Assembly: GCA_910586385.1 (NCBI GenBank)
Contig: CAJUGX010000003.1
Coordinates: 1 to 64,000, forward strand
DNA: 64,000 bases
Origin: an uncultured Christensenella sp.
Lineage (GTDB): Bacteria; Bacillota; Clostridia; Christensenellales; UBA1242
Reading direction: 5' to 3'
Positions 26,531 through 34,797 of the stretch are shown here, one piece after another; position 1 is the stretch's first letter, and every line of letters begins with the position of its first letter. The notes under the pieces were generated by a model. It saw nothing but the letters and a program-made list of their open reading frames with translations, had not been told where the DNA came from and searched no databases. A program made the translations under genes and the position numbers.

Positions 26531-26546
26531 GTCCTTTCTTTTTTTG
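26516..26546 (+). terminator. Terminator after the E2-like gene
   Basis: A 9-bp stem AAGAAAGGA/TCCTTTCTT that includes the stop codon in its loop, followed by a T run. Confidence 0.75.
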
Positions 26547-26692
26547 TTTAATCGCTGTTGAAAATCAGTAGAGGCGAGAGATGTATGTCGAAAAATAGCA
26601 AAACACTGGTATATTTAACGTCAAAATGATGTCAGAAAATGTGTTATTTGCAAAATATTGTAAAATATTGAATAAATCGCTGACACAAAAAA

Positions 26693-26721
26693 TTGACTAT
26701 AAAAATGTTTGTTTCTATAAT
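26693..26721 (+). promoter_or_regulatory. Promoter of the HTH gene
   Basis: TTGACT (26693-26698), a 17-base spacer and TATAAT (26716-26721). The gap 26531-26692 otherwise shows only AT-rich sequence with two AAAATATTG direct repeats. Confidence 0.75.
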
Positions 26722-26752
26722 CTTCCATGTATGCAAAAGGGAGAGGTTTTTC

Positions 26753-27277
26753 ATGAAAGAAGAAATAATTTGGACAAAGACAATTTTGACAGTTTATAGA
26801 TATTTGGATAGGGTGTCGGGAGCGATTGACAGAATCGTGCTTCGAAGTGGGCTTGCCAGCGGAAATGTGTATGGACAAAACTATCTTTACAACAATGTGC
26901 TATCAATCTCACAGAAAATAATCGACTTGTCAGAGCGAAAAGTTTCGCTTATCAATCTCAAGGTTTTGACAGAAGAGATACTCAAGAAGTTGAAAGCAGA
27001 AGATGTCAAAATCTTGATTGAGAGATATGTCGATGGGAGAAAGTATAAGGACATTGCAGAGAGAAACAACATCAGTCTTCGCACAGTGTACAGAAGACTT
27101 GATGCAAGTGAAGAAGTCTTTGCAAGATTTTTGGGTGTAAGAGGGTATTCTGCGGAAAAACTTTCTGCTATGCTCTCAAAAGAAAAGTGGATCATGAGTG
27201 CTTTCAACCACATCAAAGAAAAAAGCGAAGATTTTTCTATCTCCGCAAGTTTTTTGGCACGAGCTGTTTCAATGTGA
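26753..27277 (+). CDS. Sigma-70 region 4-like HTH protein, phage-type regulator
   Basis: A 174-residue protein with a helix-turn-helix of the sigma region 4 type near residues 95-130 (IERYVDGRKYKDIAERNNISLRTVYRRL split over the motif). No region 2 is present, so it is not a complete sigma factor. The architecture resembles phage late-gene regulators of the ArpU type, and a terminase gene lies 900 bases downstream. The ATG at 26753 has SD GGGAGAGG. It is convergent with the SH3 gene at 27294. Confidence 0.6.
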   Translation: MKEEIIWTKTILTVYRYLDRVSGAIDRIVLRSGLASGNVYGQNYLYNNVLSISQKIIDLSERKVSLINLKVLTEEILKKLKAEDVKILIERYVDGRKYKDIAERNNISLRTVYRRLDASEEVFARFLGVRGYSAEKLSAMLSKEKWIMSAFNHIKEKSEDFSISASFLARAVSM

Positions 27278-27293
27278 CATGGTTTGATGAGAA

Positions 27294-28070
27294 TCAGATA
27301 TCGCCCTCATCAAATTCAAAATAATCACCATGATGTACTCGTTTTCTATCTTTCTTGATTTGTTTTCGGCTCTTTGTGATTTGAATGAATTTGGTTGGCT
27401 TTATGAGGAAGTAGAGTATAAGCAGAGATGGTATGCTTATCGACACAATCAGCATGATTTTTGTGCCAGTTGAAAGTCTTTTTAGCTCGCTGTTTGGGGC
27501 GGAGGAGAGATCTTTGTCAGAGATGACTTTGAAAGATTCGTTGTTTATTTGGATGTTTGACAGATAGTCAGTTACTCCAGAAAATACATAACCAAAATGT
27601 GTTGCACCATCAACGGTTGCGCTGGCATAATACCAAATATTGCTTGTGCTTGAGACTTGTTCTCCAATTTTCGTTCCATAATAGGTGAAAGTTGTGTTTG
27701 TGCCTATCGCGACGGCCGAACTGTTTTGTGAAGGATTTTGGTAGAGATAGTAAGGCACAAAGACCTTGAAAGTCGCATTTGCGTAAGGGTTTTGCGGCAC
27801 ACCATTCATAAGTGTTGCTTTGTCTTTTTTTACATAACCAGATATTCCATTGTAGGAGACTTTGTAATAGTCATCTACAACGCTTTCTACCTTGACAAAA
27901 TAGGAGTAGGGTATTTCAAACAGCGAGGAGTTTTCGCTTGGGCTTGAGCACAAGAAAACACCATTGTTTTGCACCTTGGCAAAGTAGGAGGTTTGTTCTG
28001 CATAAGCAGGTGTGATTTTGAAAAGTGTTGCACAAAAGCACAACAGAAGAAAGACAACAAATTTTTTCAT
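27294..28070 (-). CDS. Secreted SH3-domain protein with C-terminal membrane anchor
   Basis: A 258-residue protein with a signal peptide (1-24, ending AYA), two bacterial SH3-like domains (about 27-90 and 95-165; seen as YYKVSYNGISGYVKK and IWYYASATVDGATHFGYV), a transmembrane helix at about 205-227 and a basic cytoplasmic tail. Such domains usually bind cell-wall peptides. There is no SD. A TAAAAT lies six bases before the ATG but without a good -35, so the start may be leaderless. It sits between the HTH gene and the terminase on the opposite strand. Confidence 0.75.
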   Translation of the reverse strand: MKKFVVFLLLCFCATLFKITPAYAEQTSYFAKVQNNGVFLCSSPSENSSLFEIPYSYFVKVESVVDDYYKVSYNGISGYVKKDKATLMNGVPQNPYANATFKVFVPYYLYQNPSQNSSAVAIGTNTTFTYYGTKIGEQVSSTSNIWYYASATVDGATHFGYVFSGVTDYLSNIQINNESFKVISDKDLSSAPNSELKRLSTGTKIMLIVSISIPSLLILYFLIKPTKFIQITKSRKQIKKDRKRVHHGDYFEFDEGDI

Positions 28071-28164
28071 GTTTTCATTTTAGAATATCAATTTTTGCAG
28101 GCAGTAGGAGATTTTTGTCAGAATATTGCTTTTTTTATTTATTTTTGTATAAAGGGGAGAGGGG

Positions 28165-29595
28165 ATGGAAGAAAGGCTTGTCAAAAGACTTTTGAGGATT
28201 GAGAAAGACATCAGGGACAGATATAATTCAAATAAGTTGAACTTTTACAACAAAGGTGGCAAAGTTCACAAAAAGCAAGTCACATTTCACAAGTGCAAAA
28301 AGAGAAATCGCTGGGTGTTTGGCGGAAATCGTTCTGGAAAGACGGAGTGTGGGGCTGTGGAAGTTGTGTATATGGCGTGTGGCATCCATCCTTATCGAAA
28401 AAACAAAGTGACAGAGGGATGGGTTGTCAGTCTTTCAAGACAGGTGCAAAGGGATGTCGCGCAGAAGAAGATTTTGCATTATTTGCCAAAGAAGTCAATT
28501 GAAAAAATCGTCATGGTGAGTGGTGGGCAAGACAGTGCTGAAAATGGAGTGATTGATTTCATTGTGGTAAGGTCTGCATGTGGAGGACTCAGCAAGATAG
28601 GTTTCAAAAGTTGTGATCAGGGCCGAGAGAAATTTCAAGGAACATCACTTGATTATGTATGGTTTGATGAAGAACCTTCATTTGACATTTACACAGAGTG
28701 CAAGATGAGGGTGCTTGACAGATGTGGAGACATCTTTGGGACAATGACTCCGCTCAAAGGGCTCACATGGGTGTACAACACAATATACCTCAATGAAAAC
28801 GATGACAGTGAGGTCTGGTGTGAGATGATGGAATGGGCAGACAATCCATATCTATCAAAGAAGGAGATAGAGAGCCTTTCAAAATCTTTGCCGGCGGATG
28901 AGCTTGAAAGCAGAAGATATGGAAAGTTTATGCAAAATGGCGGACTGGTGTATGGTGAGTTTGATGAAAATGTCAATGTAATAGAACCATTTGAAGTGCC
29001 AGCAGATTGGCAAGATGCCATTTCCATTGACCCTGGACTTCACAATCCTCTTTCTGCACATTTTTATGCGGTGGATTATGATGGCAATGTTTATGTGGTT
29101 GCTGAGCATTTTGAGGCGGGGCAAACGGTTGCTCATCATGCGCAGAAGATAAAATCACTTGCAGACAGGTTGAATTGGAAACGGGACAGAAGCGGATACT
29201 TGCGGGCATACATTGATTCGGCAGCCAAACAGCGTACTCTTGCCAGTGAGAAAAATGTGGTTGAGTTGTTTTATGAAAATGGAATCTTGGTCAATCCAAA
29301 TGTCAACAAAGATTTGTTTTCAGGGATTTCGGTTGTCAAGTCATACATAAAGACGATTGATGGGAAGCGGAGACTTTTCATATTCAAAAATTGTGTCAAT
29401 TTGATAAAGGAAATCAAGAGTTATTGGTGGGGAGATGATGATGTTCCAGTCAAAAAAGACGACCATTGTTTGGACGAACTTCGATATTATCTCATGACAA
29501 AACCAAACAACACTCTCGTGGAAAAGAAAAATGAAATCCAAAAAGACAAGGAAAAAATGAGCAGACGTTTGTCGATGTCGCGAAGAGCCTTCTGA
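28165..29595 (+). CDS. Phage-type terminase large subunit, orphan
   Basis: The DNA-packaging motor of tailed phages: an ATPase followed by an RNase-H-fold nuclease. The 476-residue length is full. Walker A is GGNRSGKT (53-60) and Walker B is YVWFDEE (164-170). The nuclease acids are D289 in SIDPG, D351 in YIDSAAK and D437 in HCLDELRYY, so both activities look intact. SD-like AAAGGGGAGAGGGG precedes the ATG. No small terminase, portal, capsid or tail gene is nearby; the neighbours are cellular genes. It is either a prophage remnant kept intact or a domesticated gene. Confidence 0.85.
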   Translation: MEERLVKRLLRIEKDIRDRYNSNKLNFYNKGGKVHKKQVTFHKCKKRNRWVFGGNRSGKTECGAVEVVYMACGIHPYRKNKVTEGWVVSLSRQVQRDVAQKKILHYLPKKSIEKIVMVSGGQDSAENGVIDFIVVRSACGGLSKIGFKSCDQGREKFQGTSLDYVWFDEEPSFDIYTECKMRVLDRCGDIFGTMTPLKGLTWVYNTIYLNENDDSEVWCEMMEWADNPYLSKKEIESLSKSLPADELESRRYGKFMQNGGLVYGEFDENVNVIEPFEVPADWQDAISIDPGLHNPLSAHFYAVDYDGNVYVVAEHFEAGQTVAHHAQKIKSLADRLNWKRDRSGYLRAYIDSAAKQRTLASEKNVVELFYENGILVNPNVNKDLFSGISVVKSYIKTIDGKRRLFIFKNCVNLIKEIKSYWWGDDDVPVKKDDHCLDELRYYLMTKPNNTLVEKKNEIQKDKEKMSRRLSMSRRAF

Positions 29596-29644
29596 TTTGT
29601 TTTTTCATCATTTTGCGATTTTTGTAAATAATTTGTCAGTTTAT

Positions 29645-29674
29645 TTGGAAAAATAGTGATGAGTGTGATAAATT
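29645..29674 (+). promoter_or_regulatory. Promoter of the GLUG surface gene, leaderless
   Basis: TTGGAA (29645-29650), an 18-base spacer and TAAATT (29669-29674). The start codon follows after 6 bases and no SD is present. Confidence 0.6.
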
Positions 29675-29680
29675 TATTCT

Positions 29681-32038
29681 ATGAATAAGAGCATCAGAAA
29701 AAGTTTTGTTTTTGGATTGATTTTTGCAATATTTTCCATCTTTGCTTGTCTGGGTGGAATTTCTTTTGGCTTCTCAAAGACCGCTGATGCCGCTGTTGCA
29801 AATGCAATAGAAATTAGAAGCGCTGAAGAGTTGTTCAACAAAGTGACAAATTATAACTCTGCTGATGCCAGTGTAAATTATGTTTTGACCGACAACATCG
29901 ACATGACAGGATATGTCCTCAATGCAACAATTGGAAACAACGAAAACCCATTCAAGGGGACTTTTGATGGGAAAGGTTATAGTATCAAAAACCTTTCAAT
30001 TGATTTGTCGAATAACACTTCAATAAGCAAGAATGTTGGACTGTTTGGACTTACTGATGGTGCAACAATTTCAAATTTGCAAATTACAGGCACAACAAAC
30101 TTGACAATTGGAGACTGCACATCTGCCAGTGTGGGGGCATTGGTCGGAAGTGCAAAAAACACAACAATCAAATACATACAAAATGTTTCTTCAATCAAAC
30201 TTGCCAGCCAAGTTTTTGGTCAAAGCCTTATCTTTGGTGGACTTGTTGGAAGTGCAAATTCTACAAATATCTCTTATGTCATCAACAGACAGAGTGATGC
30301 AATGAAGTTTGAGTTTGTCGGAAACAACGGAAGAATCTCAAGCATCGGTGGGGTCGTTGGGACTCTGAGTGAAAGCAGTTTGGTTTTCGGATTGTCCAAG
30401 ACAAACATCAACACAACAATCGCGGACACATTTGTCGGAACTGTCAATCTCGGTGGGATTTTTGGGACAGTGTCTGGTTCTGGCTTTTTTGACGATTTCA
30501 GAGAGTATGTGTCTGTTGTCAATATCGTTGCTGAAAACACTTTGACTCTCACAAACAATCAACCAAACTTTGACCTTGCAAAAGTTTATGCTGGGCAAGT
30601 TGGTGGACAATTTGTAAGCCCATATCCAAAAACACTTGGAGTGTCTTCAATTTATTACAAGAAAAATGTGAGTACAATCAATGCGTTTGGTCAGACAAAT
30701 GGATATGCGTTTGCAAATCCAACCACATACGACAATGTGCTTGAGACAAGTATGCAAGCAAGTGAGGCTTTTTTGAGCGACATATCAAACAAATGGTATC
30801 ACTCTTCTCGCTGGGATTTTGATTCTGTTTGGTATTCAAACGCAAGCATTGTTTATTTGCAAAGCTTTATGGGAGGGTTCAAAGTTGAGCTCGTTTCAAA
30901 TTTGCTCAACTCAAACATTTTCAACATTGAAAAAGATATGGAAGAAAGTTATTTCTATCAAGGAACTGCCGAAATCGTCTTCTCTTTCAAAGATGCGGAA
31001 GATGGGACAAATCTCTCTCACTATTACACAATCACTGGTCTGAAACAAGGTGCAATCGAAAACAAAGTCACTTTTGATTTCAGAGATGGTGTTTACAGTG
31101 TTTCATCTGATCCAGACAATTATGCTATTTCAGAAAAAAATGGAATTTACACTGTGACAATCTCAAATGTAAACAAATCAACTGCAGGCAGATATGATTT
31201 GAGTTGGAAGGCAAACGAGTTCAAAGTTGAGGCGTCATCAAGACTCTATGATGAAAATGGTGTATTTCAAGAGGGGGCAGAGCCTCCAGCAAATCTTCGT
31301 CATGTTGGACAAACAACTTCTTCTCCAACCCTTGATATCTCTGTGACTTATGGTGGAAATTCAAGACAAATTGAAACAAACAAGAGGACAGCAAGTCTTC
31401 CTTATGCATTTGAAGGTTGGTATCTTGAAAATGAAAATGGGGCAGACATTTTTCTTACATCAACATCTACACTTGAAATCAAATTTGGGACAGGGCATTT
31501 CACTGACAACAGAAAAGTTTATGCCAAGTACATAGACGATGCTTGCAAAATAAATTTTGACATAAAGGGCGAGGGCATCGCAGAAATTATTCTCGAAGGG
31601 CGTGAGGTGACAGGAAAAACTGAAACAGTTTCAAAAACTGCACCTAAAGTCACGCTTGAGATTTCTGTCAAAGAAGGATATACATTTGATGTAAATCGTT
31701 TCCTCGATATGATGAATATGAAAGGGGAAGACACGACAACTTTCTGCACTTGGACAAACGAAGAAAATGGTGACAAAAACTATTATGTTTTCAACCTTAA
31801 TATGACAGCACTCAAAGATGATTTTGACGAAGAGTTTAGCATGGCGATTGATACATCAAAGAAAGGTGGAGAATCAAACAACATGATTTGGTACATCGTT
31901 GGAGGTGTCGGTGGTGCAGTTGTGCTCGGCGTTGTGATTTTCCTCATAATCTTCTTTGTTAAGAGAAAAGGTTCTGGCGGCGGTAAAATGGGCGGCTACG
32001 GCGGTGGCAAAAAGAGTTTCAAAGGTGGATTCTATTAA
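29681..32038 (+). CDS. Membrane-anchored surface protein with GLUG repeats
   Basis: A 785-residue exported protein. The signal peptide covers about 1-40 (ends near ADAA). Residues about 45-370 are GLUG-like beta-helix repeats (GLFGLTDGATISNLQ, GGLVGSANSTNIS, GGVVGTLSES). Residues about 480-690 form beta-rich domains. A transmembrane helix lies at about 730-755 (WYIVGGVGGAVVLG), followed by a short Lys/Gly tail (KRKGSGGGKMGG). The N-terminal architecture resembles the large protein at 182, but this one is membrane anchored. It probably takes part in surface contact; no enzyme motif is seen. The promoter -10 ends six bases before the ATG. Confidence 0.8.
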   Translation: MNKSIRKSFVFGLIFAIFSIFACLGGISFGFSKTADAAVANAIEIRSAEELFNKVTNYNSADASVNYVLTDNIDMTGYVLNATIGNNENPFKGTFDGKGYSIKNLSIDLSNNTSISKNVGLFGLTDGATISNLQITGTTNLTIGDCTSASVGALVGSAKNTTIKYIQNVSSIKLASQVFGQSLIFGGLVGSANSTNISYVINRQSDAMKFEFVGNNGRISSIGGVVGTLSESSLVFGLSKTNINTTIADTFVGTVNLGGIFGTVSGSGFFDDFREYVSVVNIVAENTLTLTNNQPNFDLAKVYAGQVGGQFVSPYPKTLGVSSIYYKKNVSTINAFGQTNGYAFANPTTYDNVLETSMQASEAFLSDISNKWYHSSRWDFDSVWYSNASIVYLQSFMGGFKVELVSNLLNSNIFNIEKDMEESYFYQGTAEIVFSFKDAEDGTNLSHYYTITGLKQGAIENKVTFDFRDGVYSVSSDPDNYAISEKNGIYTVTISNVNKSTAGRYDLSWKANEFKVEASSRLYDENGVFQEGAEPPANLRHVGQTTSSPTLDISVTYGGNSRQIETNKRTASLPYAFEGWYLENENGADIFLTSTSTLEIKFGTGHFTDNRKVYAKYIDDACKINFDIKGEGIAEIILEGREVTGKTETVSKTAPKVTLEISVKEGYTFDVNRFLDMMNMKGEDTTTFCTWTNEENGDKNYYVFNLNMTALKDDFDEEFSMAIDTSKKGGESNNMIWYIVGGVGGAVVLGVVIFLIIFFVKRKGSGGGKMGGYGGGKKSFKGGFY

Positions 32039-32042
32039 AATA

Positions 32043-32072
32043 AAAAGACCTGCAAAATGCAGGTCTTTTTTG
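32043..32072 (+). terminator. Terminator of the GLUG gene
   Basis: Stem AAAGACCTGC/GCAGGTCTTT with a short loop and a T run. Confidence 0.85.
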
Positions 32073-32120
32073 ACAAAATTGCATGCGTTTGCGGTTTTTG
32101 TTGGTAAAATCAATAAAAAT

Positions 32121-32150
32121 TTGACAGAAATGAGAAAGAAGCAGTATAAT
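32121..32150 (+). promoter_or_regulatory. Promoter of rnhB
   Basis: TTGACA (32121-32126), an 18-base spacer and TATAAT (32145-32150). Confidence 0.75.
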
Positions 32151-32197
32151 TTTTGTATAGAAAAGTCGCTTGGCAAATTGCAGAGGAAGAAAAATTT

Positions 32198-32782
32198 ATG
32201 TTGGATTATGAGAAAAAATATCAAGGGAAATTGGTTGCTGGGATTGATGAAGCGGGGCGTGGACCTTTGGCTGGACCAGTGGTTTGTGCATGTGCGATTA
32301 TGCCTATGGATGAAGACAAAATCATTGATGGAATCAATGACAGCAAAAAACTCTCTGTAAAGAAAAGAGAAGAGTTGTATGACAAGATTGTTGGCACGGC
32401 GATTGCTTATTCCATTGTTGAAATTGATGAAAAGAAAATTGATGAAATCAACATCTTGCAGGCGACAAAGTTGGGGATGAAAAAAGCGGTTGAGAGTTTG
32501 AGTGTGACACCAGACATTGTGCTGATTGATGCGGTCAAAATTGACACCGCTTTGCCACAAGACAACATCATAAGAGGCGACTCACTTTCATATAACATTG
32601 CATCGGCTTCTATCCTTGCAAAAGTGCATAGAGATAGGCTTATGGAAAAACTCGACAAGAAGTATCCGGAGTATGGTTTTGCAAAGCACAAAGGCTATGG
32701 CACAAAGGCACATATTGAAGCGTTGAAAAAATATGGAAAGTGCAAAATCCACAGAGATACATATATCAAAAAATTTGTGTGA
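32198..32782 (+). CDS. rnhB: Ribonuclease HII
   Basis: Removes ribonucleotides from DNA and RNA from RNA-DNA hybrids. The 194-residue protein has VAGIDEAGRGPLAGPV near residue 10 with the D-E catalytic pair, INDSKKLS near 47, and VLIDAVKID plus ILAKVHRDRLM with the further acids. The ATG at 32198 has SD GAGGAA and lies downstream of a consensus promoter. A longer frame from a TTG at 32153 is rejected because that TTG lies at the transcript start without an SD. Confidence 0.93.
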   Translation: MLDYEKKYQGKLVAGIDEAGRGPLAGPVVCACAIMPMDEDKIIDGINDSKKLSVKKREELYDKIVGTAIAYSIVEIDEKKIDEINILQATKLGMKKAVESLSVTPDIVLIDAVKIDTALPQDNIIRGDSLSYNIASASILAKVHRDRLMEKLDKKYPEYGFAKHKGYGTKAHIEALKKYGKCKIHRDTYIKKFV

Positions 32783-32849
32783 GTTTTGATGAAAATGAAG
32801 AAAAAGACCTACGATTTGATAAACAAAAATTTATAGGGGAGATGATTAG

Positions 32850-33491
32850 ATGAAACTATTATTTGGGAACAAAGACGCAATACACCCTCAGCCAAGAGTC
32901 CCTTCACTTTGCTACATAAAAAATGTGATAACAAACCCTAATATCATTGTCGGAGATTACACTTACTATGATGATGTTTGCTCGGGTGGAGAAGACTTTG
33001 AAAAACACGTTACGCACTTCTATCCACATTTAGGTGATAAACTTGTCATTGGAAAGTTTTGTAGCATTGCAAAGGGTGTTGAATTTATTATGAATGGTGC
33101 AAACCACCCAATGAACGGTATTTCAGCATTTCCTTTTGGAATTTTTATAGAAGATAAACCAACAATACCAAATGATATAATTCCACATAAGGGAAACACT
33201 GTTATTGGTAATGATGTTTGGATTGGACAAAATGCAACTTTCCTGCCTGGCGTCAATGTAGGTGATGGTTGTATCATAGGAGCAAATGCAGTTGTATCAA
33301 AAGATGTCCCGCCTTATTCAATCGTAGTTGGCAATCCTGCGAGAGTTGTAAAGAGGCGTTTTGATGATAATACAATTGAAAGGCTACTCAAACTTAAATG
33401 GTGGGATTTGCCAATTGAAGTGATAGAGAAAAATTATGAACTTCTGCAAGATCAAAACATAGAATTGTTTCTTTCAAAATTTGAAAGATAA
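32850..33491 (+). CDS. Vat-like xenobiotic acetyltransferase (XAT family)
   Basis: A 213-residue hexapeptide-repeat acetyltransferase. Its sequence follows the streptogramin A acetyltransferases (Vat) closely from start to end: NIIVGDYTYYD, IGKFCSIAKGVEFIMNGANH with the catalytic-type histidine, TVIGNDVWIGQNATFLPGV, YSIVVGNPARVVKRRF, and LLKLKWWDLP near the C-terminus. Members O-acetylate streptogramin A or related drugs, and some act on other xenobiotics, so resistance is likely but not proven. It uses TTA and CTA leucine codons that are rare in core genes here, which suggests horizontal transfer. Confidence 0.85.
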   Translation: MKLLFGNKDAIHPQPRVPSLCYIKNVITNPNIIVGDYTYYDDVCSGGEDFEKHVTHFYPHLGDKLVIGKFCSIAKGVEFIMNGANHPMNGISAFPFGIFIEDKPTIPNDIIPHKGNTVIGNDVWIGQNATFLPGVNVGDGCIIGANAVVSKDVPPYSIVVGNPARVVKRRFDDNTIERLLKLKWWDLPIEVIEKNYELLQDQNIELFLSKFER

Positions 33492-33524
33492 ATTTCAATT
33501 TGCCTTATTAAATGCTGCTTAATA

Positions 33525-33558
33525 AAAAACTCTCAAACACATTGATTGAGAGTTTTTA
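33525..33558. terminator. Bidirectional terminator
   Basis: Stem AAAAACTCTCAA/TTGAGAGTTTTT between the Vat-like gene and the convergent lipoprotein gene. Confidence 0.8.
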
Positions 33559-33645
33559 TTGTTGTCATTTAGAACATTTATCTATGACGCTTTTGGGGTA
33601 CACATCAATTTTGTAAGTCTATTTTTGTGTTTTTGATGACAAAGT

Positions 33646-34677
33646 CTAAGCAGCCTTTTTGTTGTTTTTGATTGAGGTTGCGATGGTGTTGTCGACAACT
33701 TCTGCCCAGTTTGATTTCTCTGTGATTACGCCAGCGTTGAGCATAACATTCATGAGGTTTTCAAAACTCTCTTCGGTGAGTACCATGTCGTTTGACCATG
33801 CGTTGATTTTGATGTATTGTTCAACTGCAGTGGCAAGTTCTTCCAAAGTATTTCCTGTGAAAGACTTTTCAAGTGCTTTTGCAACTGTCATAGAATCGTT
33901 TGCAATGATATAGTCATATCCTCTTGCAACTGCTTTCAAAAATTTTTCAGCCTGAGTTTTATGTTTTTTGAGATAACTTTGTTTTGTTGCAAAGCAGGTG
34001 TATGGGATTGAGCCGGAAAGTTCTCCAAGGCTGGCAACAACATGGCCTTTGTTTTGCTTTTCGATGTTTGTTGCAGTTGGTTCGAAAAGGGTGCAATACT
34101 TGATTGAAGTTTCTGCATCCCAAACGCTTGCGGTGAGGTTGAAGGCGACATCAGTACGAAGGTTGATTTCGTCAGCACCTTCGCCAATTTTGTAGCCATT
34201 TTTTGTGATGATATATTCAAGAGTCATTGCTGGAAGTCCACCTTTTCTTCCGCCGATGATTGTCTCTCCAACAAGGTCAGCAAGAGTAAAGTTTTCGTTT
34301 GCTTCTTTTGAAACGATGAATGAGCCATCACATTGAGTGAGTTGACCAAACACAACTGGTGCGTCTTTGATGTCTCCCTTGTCAGTATAAACCACAGTTT
34401 CTGGACCTGCCAAGATTATGTCAGCCGAGCCAGAGAGCAGTGCGGTCATTGATGTATCCGAACCGCCACCATTTGTGAGTGTCACTGTCAAGCCTTCGTC
34501 TTTGAAGAAGCCTTGATTCATTGCGACATAGAGTGGGGCGTAGAAAATGCTGTGGGTGACTTCGTTGAGTTCTATCTTGTTGTAGTTCTTTTTTCCGCAA
34601 CCTACAGCAAGCATAGAAGTTGTCACAAGCATCATGCACATCAGACACAAAATGCCTATTTTTCTAAAAAATTTCAT
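33646..34677 (-). CDS. ABC transporter substrate-binding lipoprotein, NMT1/THI5-like
   Basis: A 343-residue lipoprotein with signal peptide and lipobox (LAVGC, cysteine 27). It has the two-lobed NMT1/SsuA type fold: FYAPLYVAMNQGFFKDEGL, SGSADIILAGPE and the later IGGRKGGLPAMTLEYI. Relatives bind sulfonates, nitrate, thiamine precursors or similar. The ligand cannot be told. No permease or ATPase gene is adjacent, so it must work with a transporter encoded elsewhere. SD GGAGG lies ahead of the ATG. It is divergent from valS. Confidence 0.85.
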   Translation of the reverse strand: MKFFRKIGILCLMCMMLVTTSMLAVGCGKKNYNKIELNEVTHSIFYAPLYVAMNQGFFKDEGLTVTLTNGGGSDTSMTALLSGSADIILAGPETVVYTDKGDIKDAPVVFGQLTQCDGSFIVSKEANENFTLADLVGETIIGGRKGGLPAMTLEYIITKNGYKIGEGADEINLRTDVAFNLTASVWDAETSIKYCTLFEPTATNIEKQNKGHVVASLGELSGSIPYTCFATKQSYLKKHKTQAEKFLKAVARGYDYIIANDSMTVAKALEKSFTGNTLEELATAVEQYIKINAWSNDMVLTEESFENLMNVMLNAGVITEKSNWAEVVDNTIATSIKNNKKAA

Positions 34678-34735
34678 TTTTCCTCCTTACAAGATAAATC
34701 ATATTCTAGAAAATGAATTTTGGTCATTAAAACAC

Positions 34736-34764
34736 TTGGAAATGCGGTTTGTTTGTGATAAAAT
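34736..34764 (+). promoter_or_regulatory. Promoter of valS
   Basis: TTGGAA (34736-34741), a 17-base spacer and TAAAAT (34759-34764). The leader is short (about 30 bases), so no T-box controls this gene. Confidence 0.65.
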
Positions 34765-34797
34765 AAAAAGCGTAAAAATGTAAAAAGGGATGAGATT

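Noticed and set aside
26753..29595. A complete prophage
   Set aside because: Only an HTH gene and a terminase large subunit are present; there is no integrase, portal, capsid, tail or lysis gene.
31874..32560. A 228-codon minus-strand frame
   Set aside because: It covers the end of the GLUG gene and rnhB in antisense; both of those are well supported.
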